Positions 49,587 through 58,503 of a stretch of 64,000 bases of DNA are shown in pieces. Source of the stretch: Lachnospiraceae bacterium AC2031 (GTDB taxonomy: Bacteria; Bacillota; Clostridia; Lachnospirales; Lachnospiraceae); NCBI GenBank assembly GCA_000687975.1, contig JIAB01000001.1, forward strand, positions 3,014,001 to 3,078,000, in the 5' to 3' direction. Made by a program: the position numbers and the translations under genes. Each line of letters begins with the position of its first letter. The first letter of the stretch is position 1. The notes beneath the pieces were generated by a model. That model did no database searches and was not told the origin of the DNA. It was given only the letters and a program-made list of their open reading frames with translations.

Positions 49587-50004
49587 AGAAAAGCCGCTTA
49601 CGGTTATAATTGAATATCCTGAATATAATGATTCAGTATCGAATCTTGTAAAAAAGATTAAAAGTCTGGACGTGGAATTCAGTGCGAATCTAGATGGTCG
49701 TCAGGTGAGGATCGGTCTTTCGGATGTGTATTATATTGAGAATGTTGAAAGAAAACTCTTTATTTACACGGCGAAAGAGGTATACCGTCTCGATGCTACT
49801 ATGGCGGAGATTGATGATATGGCTATTGATACGGATCTCGTTAGGATTTCCAGAACATGCATTATGAATACAGACCATTTGAAGGAAATCAGACAGGTTA
49901 AAAATAGTCACCTTGAGGCGGTGCTTGATAATGATGAGATGCTTATTGTTTCCAGAAAGTATTTGAAGGATATAAAGAAGGCTTTTCAAAAGGGGTTAGT
50001 ATGA
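49561..50004 (+). CDS. LytTR-family DNA-binding regulator
   Basis: 147 residues: a short N-terminal part and a C-terminal LytTR domain (about 45-145) with 'SDVYYIENVERKLFIYTAKE', 'LVRISRTCIMNTDHLKEIR' and 'IVSRKYLKDIKKAF'. There is no receiver domain, as in stand-alone LytTR regulators encoded with a DUF3021 membrane protein that controls them. Its start lies inside the hydrolase gene and its stop overlaps the DUF3021 start by 4 nt. The palindrome at 48067 might be its site, although LytTR proteins usually bind direct repeats. Confidence 0.92.
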   Translation: MQIITRQIKEKPLTVIIEYPEYNDSVSNLVKKIKSLDVEFSANLDGRQVRIGLSDVYYIENVERKLFIYTAKEVYRLDATMAEIDDMAIDTDLVRISRTCIMNTDHLKEIRQVKNSHLEAVLDNDEMLIVSRKYLKDIKKAFQKGLV

Positions 50005-50405
50005 AGAAGATATTGAAAGATACATTATTATTAGCGGCGCTAATGATTCTGGTAGTATTTATAATCTCAATATTTTGGGTCGGAATTACCGAAGAGATAG
50101 GGCTGGTTCTGAAGCTGTTTGGGCTTGCATTTGTCTTATCCATTGTAAATTATCTTTTAGATGAATACTTATCGCTATCTATAATTATGAGTTACATAGT
50201 TAAATATTTTGCGATAACAGGTATTGTAATGCTTTTCGGGTTTATAGTAAGATGGTTTTATCCAAGTAATTTTTGGATGGCATTTATCTATGTAGGTGTT
50301 GTAATGGTTTTGGCATATTCTATAGATAGTTTCAGAATCAAAAAAGACTTAGAATTTATTAATAAAAAAATAGCTGACAGATCAATACTGGATAAAGAAA
50401 ACTGA
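50001..50405 (+). CDS. DUF3021 membrane protein
   Basis: 134 residues with four transmembrane helices (about 7-28, 34-54, 62-86, 93-110) and a C-terminal charged helix 'DSFRIKKDLEFINKKI'. The order LytTR then DUF3021 is the LytTR regulatory system layout, in which the membrane protein restrains the regulator. A 4-nt overlap with the LytTR gene supports coupling. Possible zinc or envelope signals are unknown. Confidence 0.88.
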   Translation: MKKILKDTLLLAALMILVVFIISIFWVGITEEIGLVLKLFGLAFVLSIVNYLLDEYLSLSIIMSYIVKYFAITGIVMLFGFIVRWFYPSNFWMAFIYVGVVMVLAYSIDSFRIKKDLEFINKKIADRSILDKEN

Positions 50406-50438
50406 TAAATTCTTGCGGGTTACAGTGAGGTATTATAT

Positions 50439-51725
50439 ATGGGGTACAATTTCTTTCTGAATAAACAGATTCCCGAAATGTTTATTCAAAAGCTGCATAA
50501 TTTTAAAAATTCACTAGGAAATGCGATAGAGACTGGGCAGAATATTCCATTTGCAGACAGCGATATTACTTATCTTATGAGGCTTCAGCGTAACAGGATT
50601 AATAACAAAGGGGTCGATTTGGATTACAACATCTATTCCAGAGGTAAAGATCTTGATCACTTTACTCTTGGCAGCAGTTGGAAGGATGCACATTATGAGA
50701 GTTCTGTATGCTTTAATCGCTGTGGTATAAAGCGTATTGTAAGAAAAGATGGGAAAACCGCATTTCGTGACGATAGAAAAAGCGTTATATATGAGACGGT
50801 AACGGATGTAATGAATGGCGCTCACCCAGATAATGATCCTTTCAGTTGTCCAAACTGTGGAGCAGTATCAACAGTAGCAGGGCTACAAAACGGATGTTCT
50901 TATTGTGGAACCCGTTTTCGTATGGACGAGCTTTTTCCAAAGATCACATCTTATTATTTCCTGGATGATGCGGGATTAACTAAAAAAGAATTTGCAAAAA
51001 TGTATTTCATCTGTTATCTGATTACAGTGGTTTCGATATATCTTACTGGATGTATCCTCAGGTGGGATGCTTATTCACCTTTCTTTTTGATGACGCATCC
51101 GACTAAATTGATTGGTACCTTTCTTGCGATTGTTTTCGGAAGTATTCCAGTGGGATATATTCTGTTGACGTATGTGCTGCTTATTCGATTTATTATAAAG
51201 GCAGCATCAGCAGCTGGAAAGATGGGAACCGCTGGTTCCAGGGCTCAATTTGAAGCGAGAATGAAGAGGATCAGTCCTGAGTTTTCTTTTGAGTATTTTA
51301 CAAGCAAAGCTATATCACTTATTAAAACAGCTATCTTTTCTGATAACGAGCAGGAGCTTATGTTCTATGAGGGACAGCCTTTAGATCCTAGAATGAAAGA
51401 TATCATTGATCTAAATTATGGTGGAGCACTGGGATGTCAGAGGGTTATAGATGAAGGAAACTTCGTGACGGTTGTGACTAAAGCATATTTTGATATTCTC
51501 TATGCTAGTGAAAATAAGGTTTATTATAAATCACAGGCATTCACTGCTACATTTAGAAGACGAACAGATATACCTGTGAATTTTAACTTTTCTATGACGA
51601 GAATTGCCTGCCCATCATGTGGTGCCAGCTTTGATGCAACAAAAATCAAAAACTGCCCATATTGCGGAAATCAATATAATATGATCTCCGACGACTGGGC
51701 ATTGATTGAACTGAAATATAATTAA
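50439..51725 (+). CDS. Membrane protein with two zinc ribbons and Tim44-like region
   Basis: 428 residues. A first zinc ribbon (about 136-155: 'SCPNCGAVSTVAGLQ' then 'CSYCG') and a second near the C-terminus (about 390-410: 'CPSCGASFDATKIKNCPYCG'). Between them are two transmembrane helices (about 190-208 and 228-256) and a cytoplasmic domain (about 268-385) that resembles the Tim44/TIM44-like fold seen in bacterial zinc-ribbon membrane proteins. Function unknown. GAGG precedes the start. Confidence 0.72.
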   Translation: MGYNFFLNKQIPEMFIQKLHNFKNSLGNAIETGQNIPFADSDITYLMRLQRNRINNKGVDLDYNIYSRGKDLDHFTLGSSWKDAHYESSVCFNRCGIKRIVRKDGKTAFRDDRKSVIYETVTDVMNGAHPDNDPFSCPNCGAVSTVAGLQNGCSYCGTRFRMDELFPKITSYYFLDDAGLTKKEFAKMYFICYLITVVSIYLTGCILRWDAYSPFFLMTHPTKLIGTFLAIVFGSIPVGYILLTYVLLIRFIIKAASAAGKMGTAGSRAQFEARMKRISPEFSFEYFTSKAISLIKTAIFSDNEQELMFYEGQPLDPRMKDIIDLNYGGALGCQRVIDEGNFVTVVTKAYFDILYASENKVYYKSQAFTATFRRRTDIPVNFNFSMTRIACPSCGASFDATKIKNCPYCGNQYNMISDDWALIELKYN

Positions 51726-51761
51726 AATAAATTAGTATCAGAATAAAACTAAGTGTAAGAT

Positions 51762-53012
51762 TTATCTTTCATCTAGTACCTGGAATATAAGGAATTTCAG
51801 ATAATATGAAACTTCGTCACCTGCCCAGAGGATTGGATGATCCTTGGCCTGGGTACGGAATTCTATCTGTCTAAGTTTTTTATGTGCAGCCTTTGCAGCC
51901 TGGGCGATTACTTCTGAGAAGAGCTTCTGATCCATGAAGTGGGAGCATGAGCAGGTTGCAAAGTATCCACCTGATTTAACAAGCTTAAGTCCGCGAATGT
52001 TTATCTCTCGATAACCTTTCGCGGCTTTTTTAATTGTTTCTCTGGATTTTGTAAAAGCTGGAGGGTCCAGGATTACAAAGTCATATTGTCTTCCTTCTTC
52101 AACGTATCTAGGAAGCAGATCCAGTACATCATCACAGGTGAATGTCATTCTATCCGTAACACTGTTAAGCTCGGCGTTTCTCTTTGCTTCTTCGATAGCA
52201 AGGTCAGAAACATCTACAGCTTCAACATTTGATGCGCCACCTACAGCAGCATTCAGGGCGAAAGATCCTGTGTGTGTAAAGCAGTCAAGAACGGAGAGTG
52301 GCTTAGTGCCATTCTCACTTAGTCTCTGACAAAGCTCCTGAACAGCCATTCTGTTACCTTTCTGGTCCAGGAAGAATCCAGTTTTTTGTCCATTTACTAT
52401 ATCTACATTAAACTTAACGCCGTTCTCAGTGATCTGAACGGCAGTATCAAACTCATCGCTAATAAAACCTTTGCGGCGTTCCATACCTTCCTTGAGACGT
52501 ACCTTGGCGTCACTTCTTTCATATACGCCGCGGATCTTTATACCGTCTTCAAGAAGGATCTCTTTAAGTATATCTACGATTCCTTCTTTAAGAATATCGA
52601 TACCAAGAGCAAGGGATTCAACAACTAGAACATCCTCGTACTTATCTATAACAAGTCCAGGAAGAAAGTCAGCTTCACCAAAGATTACTCTGCATGATGA
52701 AGTATCGATAACAGCTTTTCTATATTCCCATGCGTTCTTTACACGGTTATAGAGGAAATCATCGTTCATTTCTGCGTTTGCGTCTCGAGTGAGCATACGG
52801 ATCTCAATCTTGGACTTGGTATTAATAAATCCCCAGCCCATAGGATAGCCGTCGAAATCTTCAACACGGAGCACATTTCCGTTCTGAAAATCTCCATCTA
52901 TCTTCGCAATCTCGTTATCATATATCCAGCTGCCACCAGCCTTCAGGGTTCGGCCTTCGCCCTTCTTCAGAGTAACTACAGCTGAGCTTACATTTGACTT
53001 TAATATATCCAT
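51762..53012 (-). CDS. rlmI: RlmI-like class I rRNA methyltransferase (23S rRNA m5C)
   Basis: 416 residues with an N-terminal PUA-like domain ('LKKGEGRTLKAGGSWIYDNE'), a linker, and a Rossmann methyltransferase domain: motif I 'SVLDCFTHTGSFALNAAVGG', 'VEAVDVSDLAIEEAKRN', motif IV 'FVILDPPAFTKSRE' and catalytic Cys in 'FATCSCSHFM'. E. coli RlmI methylates C1962 of 23S rRNA; the exact target here is inferred. It is transcribed alone on the minus strand. Confidence 0.88.
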   Translation of the reverse strand: MDILKSNVSSAVVTLKKGEGRTLKAGGSWIYDNEIAKIDGDFQNGNVLRVEDFDGYPMGWGFINTKSKIEIRMLTRDANAEMNDDFLYNRVKNAWEYRKAVIDTSSCRVIFGEADFLPGLVIDKYEDVLVVESLALGIDILKEGIVDILKEILLEDGIKIRGVYERSDAKVRLKEGMERRKGFISDEFDTAVQITENGVKFNVDIVNGQKTGFFLDQKGNRMAVQELCQRLSENGTKPLSVLDCFTHTGSFALNAAVGGASNVEAVDVSDLAIEEAKRNAELNSVTDRMTFTCDDVLDLLPRYVEEGRQYDFVILDPPAFTKSRETIKKAAKGYREINIRGLKLVKSGGYFATCSCSHFMDQKLFSEVIAQAAKAAHKKLRQIEFRTQAKDHPILWAGDEVSYYLKFLIFQVLDER

Positions 53013-53176
53013 AATAAACCTGCCTTAATATCGTTCTTACATTACATGCGATTCGCTAATAGTATGGAGTTGGGGCGCGGGTTTGTCAAGTGAGTAAAAA
53101 TACTTGATAAATCGTGGTATTTATATATGATTATATAGTGTTATTAAACTACTAGTATTATGGTTGGAGTTTAGAT

Positions 53177-54229
53177 TTGGAAGAAAAGAAGCATAAGAGA
53201 AGAGTTCATTATTCTGGGAAGTATCCTAAGAAGTTTGAAGAGAAGTATAAGGAGCATAGTCCTGAGAAGTATCAGGATATTGTAGAACACGTTATTGCAA
53301 AGGGTTCTACTCCTGCGGGCATGCATATATCTATTATGGTGAAGGAAATCCTGGATTTTCTTCAGATAAAGCCAGGACAGCAGGGACTTGACTGTACCCT
53401 TGGGTATGGCGGTCATACACGAAAGATGCTGGAATGTCTTCAGGGAGAGGGCTGCATCTATGGACTGGATGTGGATCCTATAGAATCTGAGAAGACTGTG
53501 GCAAGGCTCCGTGATGCGGGCTTCGGAGATGATATATTCCATTTCCGTCTTATTAATTTTGCAAATATTGACAAGGTTGCTGAGGAGGCTGGCAAGTTTG
53601 ATTTTGTACTGGCGGATCTTGGCGTATCATCTATGCAGATCGATAACCCAGAGAGGGGTTTTTCTTATAAGATAGATGGACCACTCGATCTGAGGCTTGA
53701 TCCTGAGCATGGAGAGTCTGCAGCTGAGAGACTGCATAATGTTACACGGGATGAGTTTGTGGGTATGCTTATAGAGAACTCGGATGAGCCTTACGCTGAG
53801 GAGATAGCTGATAAGGTCTTTAACCTTATGAGAAAGGGTAAGCCTATGAATACCACTACAGAGCTGAGACAGGCTATTGAAGATGCTCTGTGGAAGCTTC
53901 CTAAGGATGAGAAGGATCAGGCTGTAAAGAAGAGCTGTGCCAGAGTATTTCAGGCTCTTAGAATTGATGTGAATAGTGAGTTTGAGGTGCTGTATTCATT
54001 TCTGGAGAAGCTGCCTGGTATATTAAATCCTGGTGGAAGAGTAGCAATACTTACGTTCCATTCTGGAGAGGACCGTCTTGTTAAGAAGGCTTTTAAGGAA
54101 CTGAAAAAGACAGGGGTTTTCAGTGAGATTTCTGCTGATGTTATAAGACCTTCTGCAGAGGAGTGCAGGATCAATCCAAGAAGTAAGTCAACAAAGATGA
54201 GATGGGCAATAAAGGCAAATGATTTGTAA
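53177..54229 (+). CDS. rsmH: 16S rRNA m4C1402 methyltransferase RsmH (stand-alone)
   Basis: 350 residues from a TTG start with GGAG 7 nt upstream. RsmH marks: 'GMHISIMVKEILDFL', motif I 'LDCTLGYGGHTRKML', 'LADLGVSSMQIDNPERGFSY', 'GPLDLRLD', and 'VAILTFHSGEDRLVKKAFKE' at the end. The N-terminus is about 40 residues longer than most RsmH and very basic ('EEKKHKRRVHYSGKYPKK'). RsmH is usually in the mra/dcw division cluster; here it stands between RlmI-like and ProC genes, so it may be a second copy. Confidence 0.92.
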   Translation: MEEKKHKRRVHYSGKYPKKFEEKYKEHSPEKYQDIVEHVIAKGSTPAGMHISIMVKEILDFLQIKPGQQGLDCTLGYGGHTRKMLECLQGEGCIYGLDVDPIESEKTVARLRDAGFGDDIFHFRLINFANIDKVAEEAGKFDFVLADLGVSSMQIDNPERGFSYKIDGPLDLRLDPEHGESAAERLHNVTRDEFVGMLIENSDEPYAEEIADKVFNLMRKGKPMNTTTELRQAIEDALWKLPKDEKDQAVKKSCARVFQALRIDVNSEFEVLYSFLEKLPGILNPGGRVAILTFHSGEDRLVKKAFKELKKTGVFSEISADVIRPSAEECRINPRSKSTKMRWAIKANDL

Positions 54230-54295
54230 AAGGATTGTATAACGCCTTCTAAAGGAATATAATAGAGAAGATTTTTTTGCAAGGGAGATGTAAAA

Positions 54296-55090
54296 ATGAA
54301 ACTTGGAATTATTGGTGCCGGAAATATGGCAAGTGCCATCATCGGTGGTATTGTTAAAAAAGGAATTATTGCAGGACAGGAAATCATCTGTTCATCACCA
54401 GTTGATGCAGAAAGAGAAAAAGCTGAGAAGTCATTTGGAATTAATGTGACAGCTGATAATAAGGAAGTTGTTACAAGCTCTGAGATAGTACTTCTTGCTG
54501 TAAAGCCTCAGGTTATTCCTGTTGTTGCTGCAGAGATAAAGGATGTGCTTAAGGATGACCAGCTTATCATATCTATCGTTGCTGGTAAGTCTATAGCATG
54601 GTACAACGAAGCTTTTGGCAGAGAACTTAAGATTATAAGAACTATGCCTAACACACCTGCTCTTGTTGGTGAGGGAATGACAGGCGTCAGCCCAGCTCCA
54701 ACTGTAAGTGAGGAGGAGACACAGAAGGCATTAGAAATCCTTTCATCATTTGGTGAGGCTGAGGTAGTTCCTGAGAATCTTATGGACAGTGTTGTTGCTG
54801 TTTCAGGAAGCTCACCTGCTTATGTATTTATGATGATCGAGGCTATGGCTGATGGAGCTGTTAAGCTTGGAATGCCTAGAGCTAAGGCATATAAGTTTGC
54901 TGCACAGGCTGTACTTGGAAGTGCTAAGATGGTGCTTGAGACAGGAAAGCATCCAGGAGAACTGAAGGATATGGTATGTTCACCTGCTGGTACAACTATC
55001 GAAGCAGTAAAGGTGCTGGAGCAGGAAGGCTTCAGAGCTAGTCTTATCGATGCTATGGAGGCTTGCGCTGATATCTCTAAGAGACTGTAA
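54296..55090 (+). CDS. proC: Pyrroline-5-carboxylate reductase
   Basis: 264 residues: N-terminal Rossmann motif 'KLGIIGAGNMASAIIGGI', 'IVLLAVKPQVIPVV', 'RTMPNTPALVGEGMTG' and the signature 'GKHPGELKDMVCSPAGTTIE'. It reduces pyrroline-5-carboxylate to proline with NAD(P)H. Full family length. AGGGAG precedes the start. A strong terminator follows. Confidence 0.97.
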   Translation: MKLGIIGAGNMASAIIGGIVKKGIIAGQEIICSSPVDAEREKAEKSFGINVTADNKEVVTSSEIVLLAVKPQVIPVVAAEIKDVLKDDQLIISIVAGKSIAWYNEAFGRELKIIRTMPNTPALVGEGMTGVSPAPTVSEEETQKALEILSSFGEAEVVPENLMDSVVAVSGSSPAYVFMMIEAMADGAVKLGMPRAKAYKFAAQAVLGSAKMVLETGKHPGELKDMVCSPAGTTIEAVKVLEQEGFRASLIDAMEACADISKRL

Positions 55091-55118
55091 GCCTATTTTG
55101 ATAAACAGTGAACGATTT

Positions 55119-55147
55119 AAAAAGCAGTGATTTTCACTGCTTTTTTT
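55119..55147 (+). terminator. Intrinsic terminator after proC, fused to a promoter
   Basis: Stem AAAAAGCAGTG/CACTGCTTTTT with a 5-nt loop; the T tract continues into TGTTATAAT. Confidence 0.88.
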
Positions 55148-55155
55148 GTTATAAT
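55147..55155 (+). promoter_or_regulatory. Extended -10 promoter for AAA+/TelA operon
   Basis: TG-T-TATAAT right after the T tract, about 39 nt upstream of the first gene; same arrangement as at 5702-5710. Confidence 0.5.
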
Positions 55156-55193
55156 AGGGAATGTTGTAGAAGTATTTATTTGGGGAAATAACT

Positions 55194-56354
55194 ATGATCA
55201 AAAGTATTTTTAGACAAATGTCATCTGAAGAGATGAATATCGAAGGTATCGATGATATCAAGATGATTCATATCTATGATCTGACGGGGGCGGCTAGTCC
55301 TGATGGAAAGTATGGTGTAACAGCTGTACTTGTAAATTATGGTGAGAATGAACAGCTTAACTATACTGAGAATGATCACTGCTTTACTAAGTTTGTGAAT
55401 AAGATCATTGAAGCTTATAACACCTGCAGTGATAAGACTTCGGTTATCATGGATGATACCACCCGCCGTATTATGGAGGCAGGTGAGGTTCCAAGACATG
55501 AATCCATACTTAGTAAGTATTATGATTCTGAGAAGCTGGAATTGCCTGTTCTTGTTAATGTTTCAACTCTAAGTAAACGTTTTGAACCGCTTATTGAGTA
55601 TCTTGTGGTCGGACTTTATAAGACCATGGGAACTGATGTAGAAGTAATAGATAGAAAGAGCGGATGGCGAGGATCAGGAAGAGTGATCCTTCGTGTAGGA
55701 AACGTTAATCGTACTACCTATTTCAAGGTATTTGAACTCAGCGACAACACATTTTCTATAAAGCTTAACGGCTTTATGGTTGATAACGGGGATCTTCTCA
55801 TCAATGTTTCTTTACATGATGATGTATTATCCATAAATTATTATTCTGAATCTGCTGTGATAGAGGGAAGCGGTTCTTTTAAATTTGGAAAAGATAGTCT
55901 TCGTGAAATGCAACAGATAAAGAAAAATAACGAACAAATATTTTATGATGTAAATAATTATGAGAATACATTTGATGCTGAGTCAAGTCTCTCGGATGAG
56001 GTATCAGTTCTCTTAATGGGACTGCTTCCAGAGGGACTTCGACCATGTGCAGTGTATAGTATGCCATTTGGCATGAAATATATTCTGTATGATATAGAGG
56101 AGGCTTCTGATGCAGTTGAGGTTGAAACCTTCTGTGGCGTCTTTTTATGGCCTGATGCTGCGTGTACTGATATAAGCGGCTGGACCATGATAAAGAGCAT
56201 AGAGTCCGGGCTTACGATCAAAAATGAAGCCTTCAGGCTGTTGAATATAAGCGATAATAAAGAGTTTATTCAGACTGCGTTCCTTGAGGGTACAGGAAGC
56301 AGATATAAAGAGGAACTTGAAGGTAAGTTTGTTATTAGCAAGCTAGAAATATAA
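55194..56354 (+). CDS. Unknown protein, first gene of the AAA+/VWA-like/TelA operon
   Basis: 386 residues, soluble, no signal peptide, no motif I recognise. It has alternating charged and beta-rich stretches ('VILRVGNVNRTTYFKVFELS', 'SIKLNGFMVDNGDLLINVSL'). GGGG precedes the ATG. It lies 25 nt ahead of the AAA+ ATPase gene and shares its promoter, so it is probably a component or partner of that complex; the fact that the other three genes belong to known families makes it the least understood part. Confidence 0.8.
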   Translation: MIKSIFRQMSSEEMNIEGIDDIKMIHIYDLTGAASPDGKYGVTAVLVNYGENEQLNYTENDHCFTKFVNKIIEAYNTCSDKTSVIMDDTTRRIMEAGEVPRHESILSKYYDSEKLELPVLVNVSTLSKRFEPLIEYLVVGLYKTMGTDVEVIDRKSGWRGSGRVILRVGNVNRTTYFKVFELSDNTFSIKLNGFMVDNGDLLINVSLHDDVLSINYYSESAVIEGSGSFKFGKDSLREMQQIKKNNEQIFYDVNNYENTFDAESSLSDEVSVLLMGLLPEGLRPCAVYSMPFGMKYILYDIEEASDAVEVETFCGVFLWPDAACTDISGWTMIKSIESGLTIKNEAFRLLNISDNKEFIQTAFLEGTGSRYKEELEGKFVISKLEI

Positions 56355-56379
56355 GAAGGATATATAAGGGAAAACGATT

Positions 56380-58500
56380 ATGGGAATATTTTCAATACTT
56401 GAAAAAGATGAAGATAATGAATTAATTAATAACGTTGAAGCTGTGCTTCGTACACATTATAGTTCCGCTGCCAAGGAGTTTTTTAGTAGATATACATATC
56501 TTAAGAGCCATCCGGAAAGCAGAGTGATCGAGCCTTTTGGCCTATATGCTTCAGCCGTTAATATGATGATCGGAAGCTCATCTGTTTCGCCAGAAAAATA
56601 TACTGAAACCATGAGCTACGGTGAAAAGGTTTATAAGGTAATGTTTCCTTACGAGGAAAAAACTCCTGGATTTGAGGATCTGAGTACTGTCTTTATTGAG
56701 ATGTTTAATAAGGGCGGAATTGTTTCTCAAAGAAATTTTGATGAATATATATATGACCTTTTCAGCGATAAGCTTAACTACGTGAAATGGGCTAAGAACA
56801 TTATCGGGAATCCGCAGGATGGTGCGATTGAAGGATTCGTCAGACCTTATGGTATTGAAGCAAGAGCATACTTCCTTGATGAGGACTGTTTTACTGCAAA
56901 TCTTATCGATGTAACTCTTAAGGTTCTGAAGACAGCTGACAGGCAGGCTGTTATTGATGAGGAGCTGGAGAAGCTTCGCCGTATGTCTGGTATATACGAT
57001 GTAAATGAAGCGGCTCTCCTGGATGCAGTAAGAAAGATTCAGATGGCTCAGGTTCTTCATGACAGAGTTACTGAGCTTGTTAAGGTGGTTGAGGAAAGAG
57101 TAAGTATACTTGATGCAACCTCAAGAAACTCCATACAGGAAGTTAAGACCAGCTGTGATGATGAGGTCAAAAAGGCTAAGTATGAACTTAGTATTATAGA
57201 TGAGAAGCTGAAGGCTGCATATGAAGAGTGCGTTGCCCAGCAGAAGCAGGTTGTTCTTTATGAAAAGAAGAAACTGATCGATGAGGTATATGCTGAGGCT
57301 GAGGAGCGCCTCAGTCAGCTCAAGGCTGCTGCTGAAAAGACTATTAATACTGTAAAGCTGGAGATGCCTGAAGGTATCACTGAACTTCAGTTGGAGGCAG
57401 CAAAGCAGAATACAGAAATTAAGGTGAAAGCCACAGGAACTGGGGTTAAGACAGCTACAGGGGCTGCAAAGGTAATTCCTGATTATAACAATACTATACT
57501 TGATGCATCTGCATACCTGAGTCAGTCTAATGAATATGCTGAGGTCTATGAGCCTCAGATTATGGCAAGTGATAATGATGTAGAGATACCTGATATTAAT
57601 CCTTTACTGGATGAGAGAAAGCCATTTTCTGATAGATATCAGGAGGCCATGGATAAGAAAGCATATATGACTGCCATGGGAGAGCATTTCCATCAGATGT
57701 TTGATGACGTGCTTATAGCTGTTATGGAAAATGCTAATCCTTACTTAATAGGTCCTTCTGGATGCGGTAAGACCTATATGGTTTCTCAGATAGCAAAGAT
57801 TCTGGGGATGGACTTTATCGATATCGGATATATAAATGAGGAGTACGATATCCTGGGATTCCAGACAGCAGATGGAGGTTACAGCAGACCTAACTTCTAT
57901 AGATGCTACAAGTACGGAAAGATTGCCTTCTGCGACGAGCTGGATAACGGTAACAGCAGAGCAACTGTAAAGCTGAATTCATTTCTTTCGAATCTGAAGG
58001 ACGCCAGCTACAATTTCCCTAATGGTGAAAATGTAAGACGCCATCCGAACTTCCGTATTATCGGCGCTGGTAATACAGACGGAAATGGAGCTGACAGCAA
58101 TTACAACTCCAGAGAGAAGATTGAGGAGTCTGTACAGCAGAGATTTACGCCAATCTATGTTGGTTACGATAATGAAGTAGAGAAGAAGATACTGGCTGAC
58201 TATCCTGACTGGTATTCATTCCTGGTACTGTTCAGAATGGCAACAGACGAATGGGGCAGAAAGAATTATGGAGATGCTCCTGGTATCATAACTACTCGTG
58301 ATGCTACACGTATCAAGAAGTACAGGGATAACAACAGCTTTGATATGAATAAGATTCTTGAATATGAGTTTATTCAGACAAAGGATATAACTTATCTTGC
58401 ATTTATTGAGGATCATATGAGACAGAATATAATGAATTACGGAAATGCAGAAGAAATCTTTAGAGCATTCTGTGCGAAAGTAGATTCAAGAAGGGGTTAA
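56380..58500 (+). CDS. MoxR-like AAA+ ATPase with N-terminal coiled-coil domain
   Basis: 706 residues. The N-terminal 420 are helical, with a long coiled coil at about 215-330 ('DDEVKKAKYELSIIDEKLKA', 'KKKLIDEVYAEAEERLSQLK'). The C-terminal AAA_5-type ATPase has Walker A 'LIGPSGCGKTYMVSQIAK', Walker B 'GKIAFCDELDNGNSRATVKL', sensor-like 'FRIIGAGNTDGNGADSNYNS' and an arginine-bearing 'VQQRFTPIYV'. MoxR-type ATPases remodel partner proteins and usually work with a VWA-domain protein; the next gene, 3 nt downstream, has that relationship. Stop and start are nearly joined. Confidence 0.9.
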   Translation: MGIFSILEKDEDNELINNVEAVLRTHYSSAAKEFFSRYTYLKSHPESRVIEPFGLYASAVNMMIGSSSVSPEKYTETMSYGEKVYKVMFPYEEKTPGFEDLSTVFIEMFNKGGIVSQRNFDEYIYDLFSDKLNYVKWAKNIIGNPQDGAIEGFVRPYGIEARAYFLDEDCFTANLIDVTLKVLKTADRQAVIDEELEKLRRMSGIYDVNEAALLDAVRKIQMAQVLHDRVTELVKVVEERVSILDATSRNSIQEVKTSCDDEVKKAKYELSIIDEKLKAAYEECVAQQKQVVLYEKKKLIDEVYAEAEERLSQLKAAAEKTINTVKLEMPEGITELQLEAAKQNTEIKVKATGTGVKTATGAAKVIPDYNNTILDASAYLSQSNEYAEVYEPQIMASDNDVEIPDINPLLDERKPFSDRYQEAMDKKAYMTAMGEHFHQMFDDVLIAVMENANPYLIGPSGCGKTYMVSQIAKILGMDFIDIGYINEEYDILGFQTADGGYSRPNFYRCYKYGKIAFCDELDNGNSRATVKLNSFLSNLKDASYNFPNGENVRRHPNFRIIGAGNTDGNGADSNYNSREKIEESVQQRFTPIYVGYDNEVEKKILADYPDWYSFLVLFRMATDEWGRKNYGDAPGIITTRDATRIKKYRDNNSFDMNKILEYEFIQTKDITYLAFIEDHMRQNIMNYGNAEEIFRAFCAKVDSRRG

Positions 58501-58503
58501 TAT

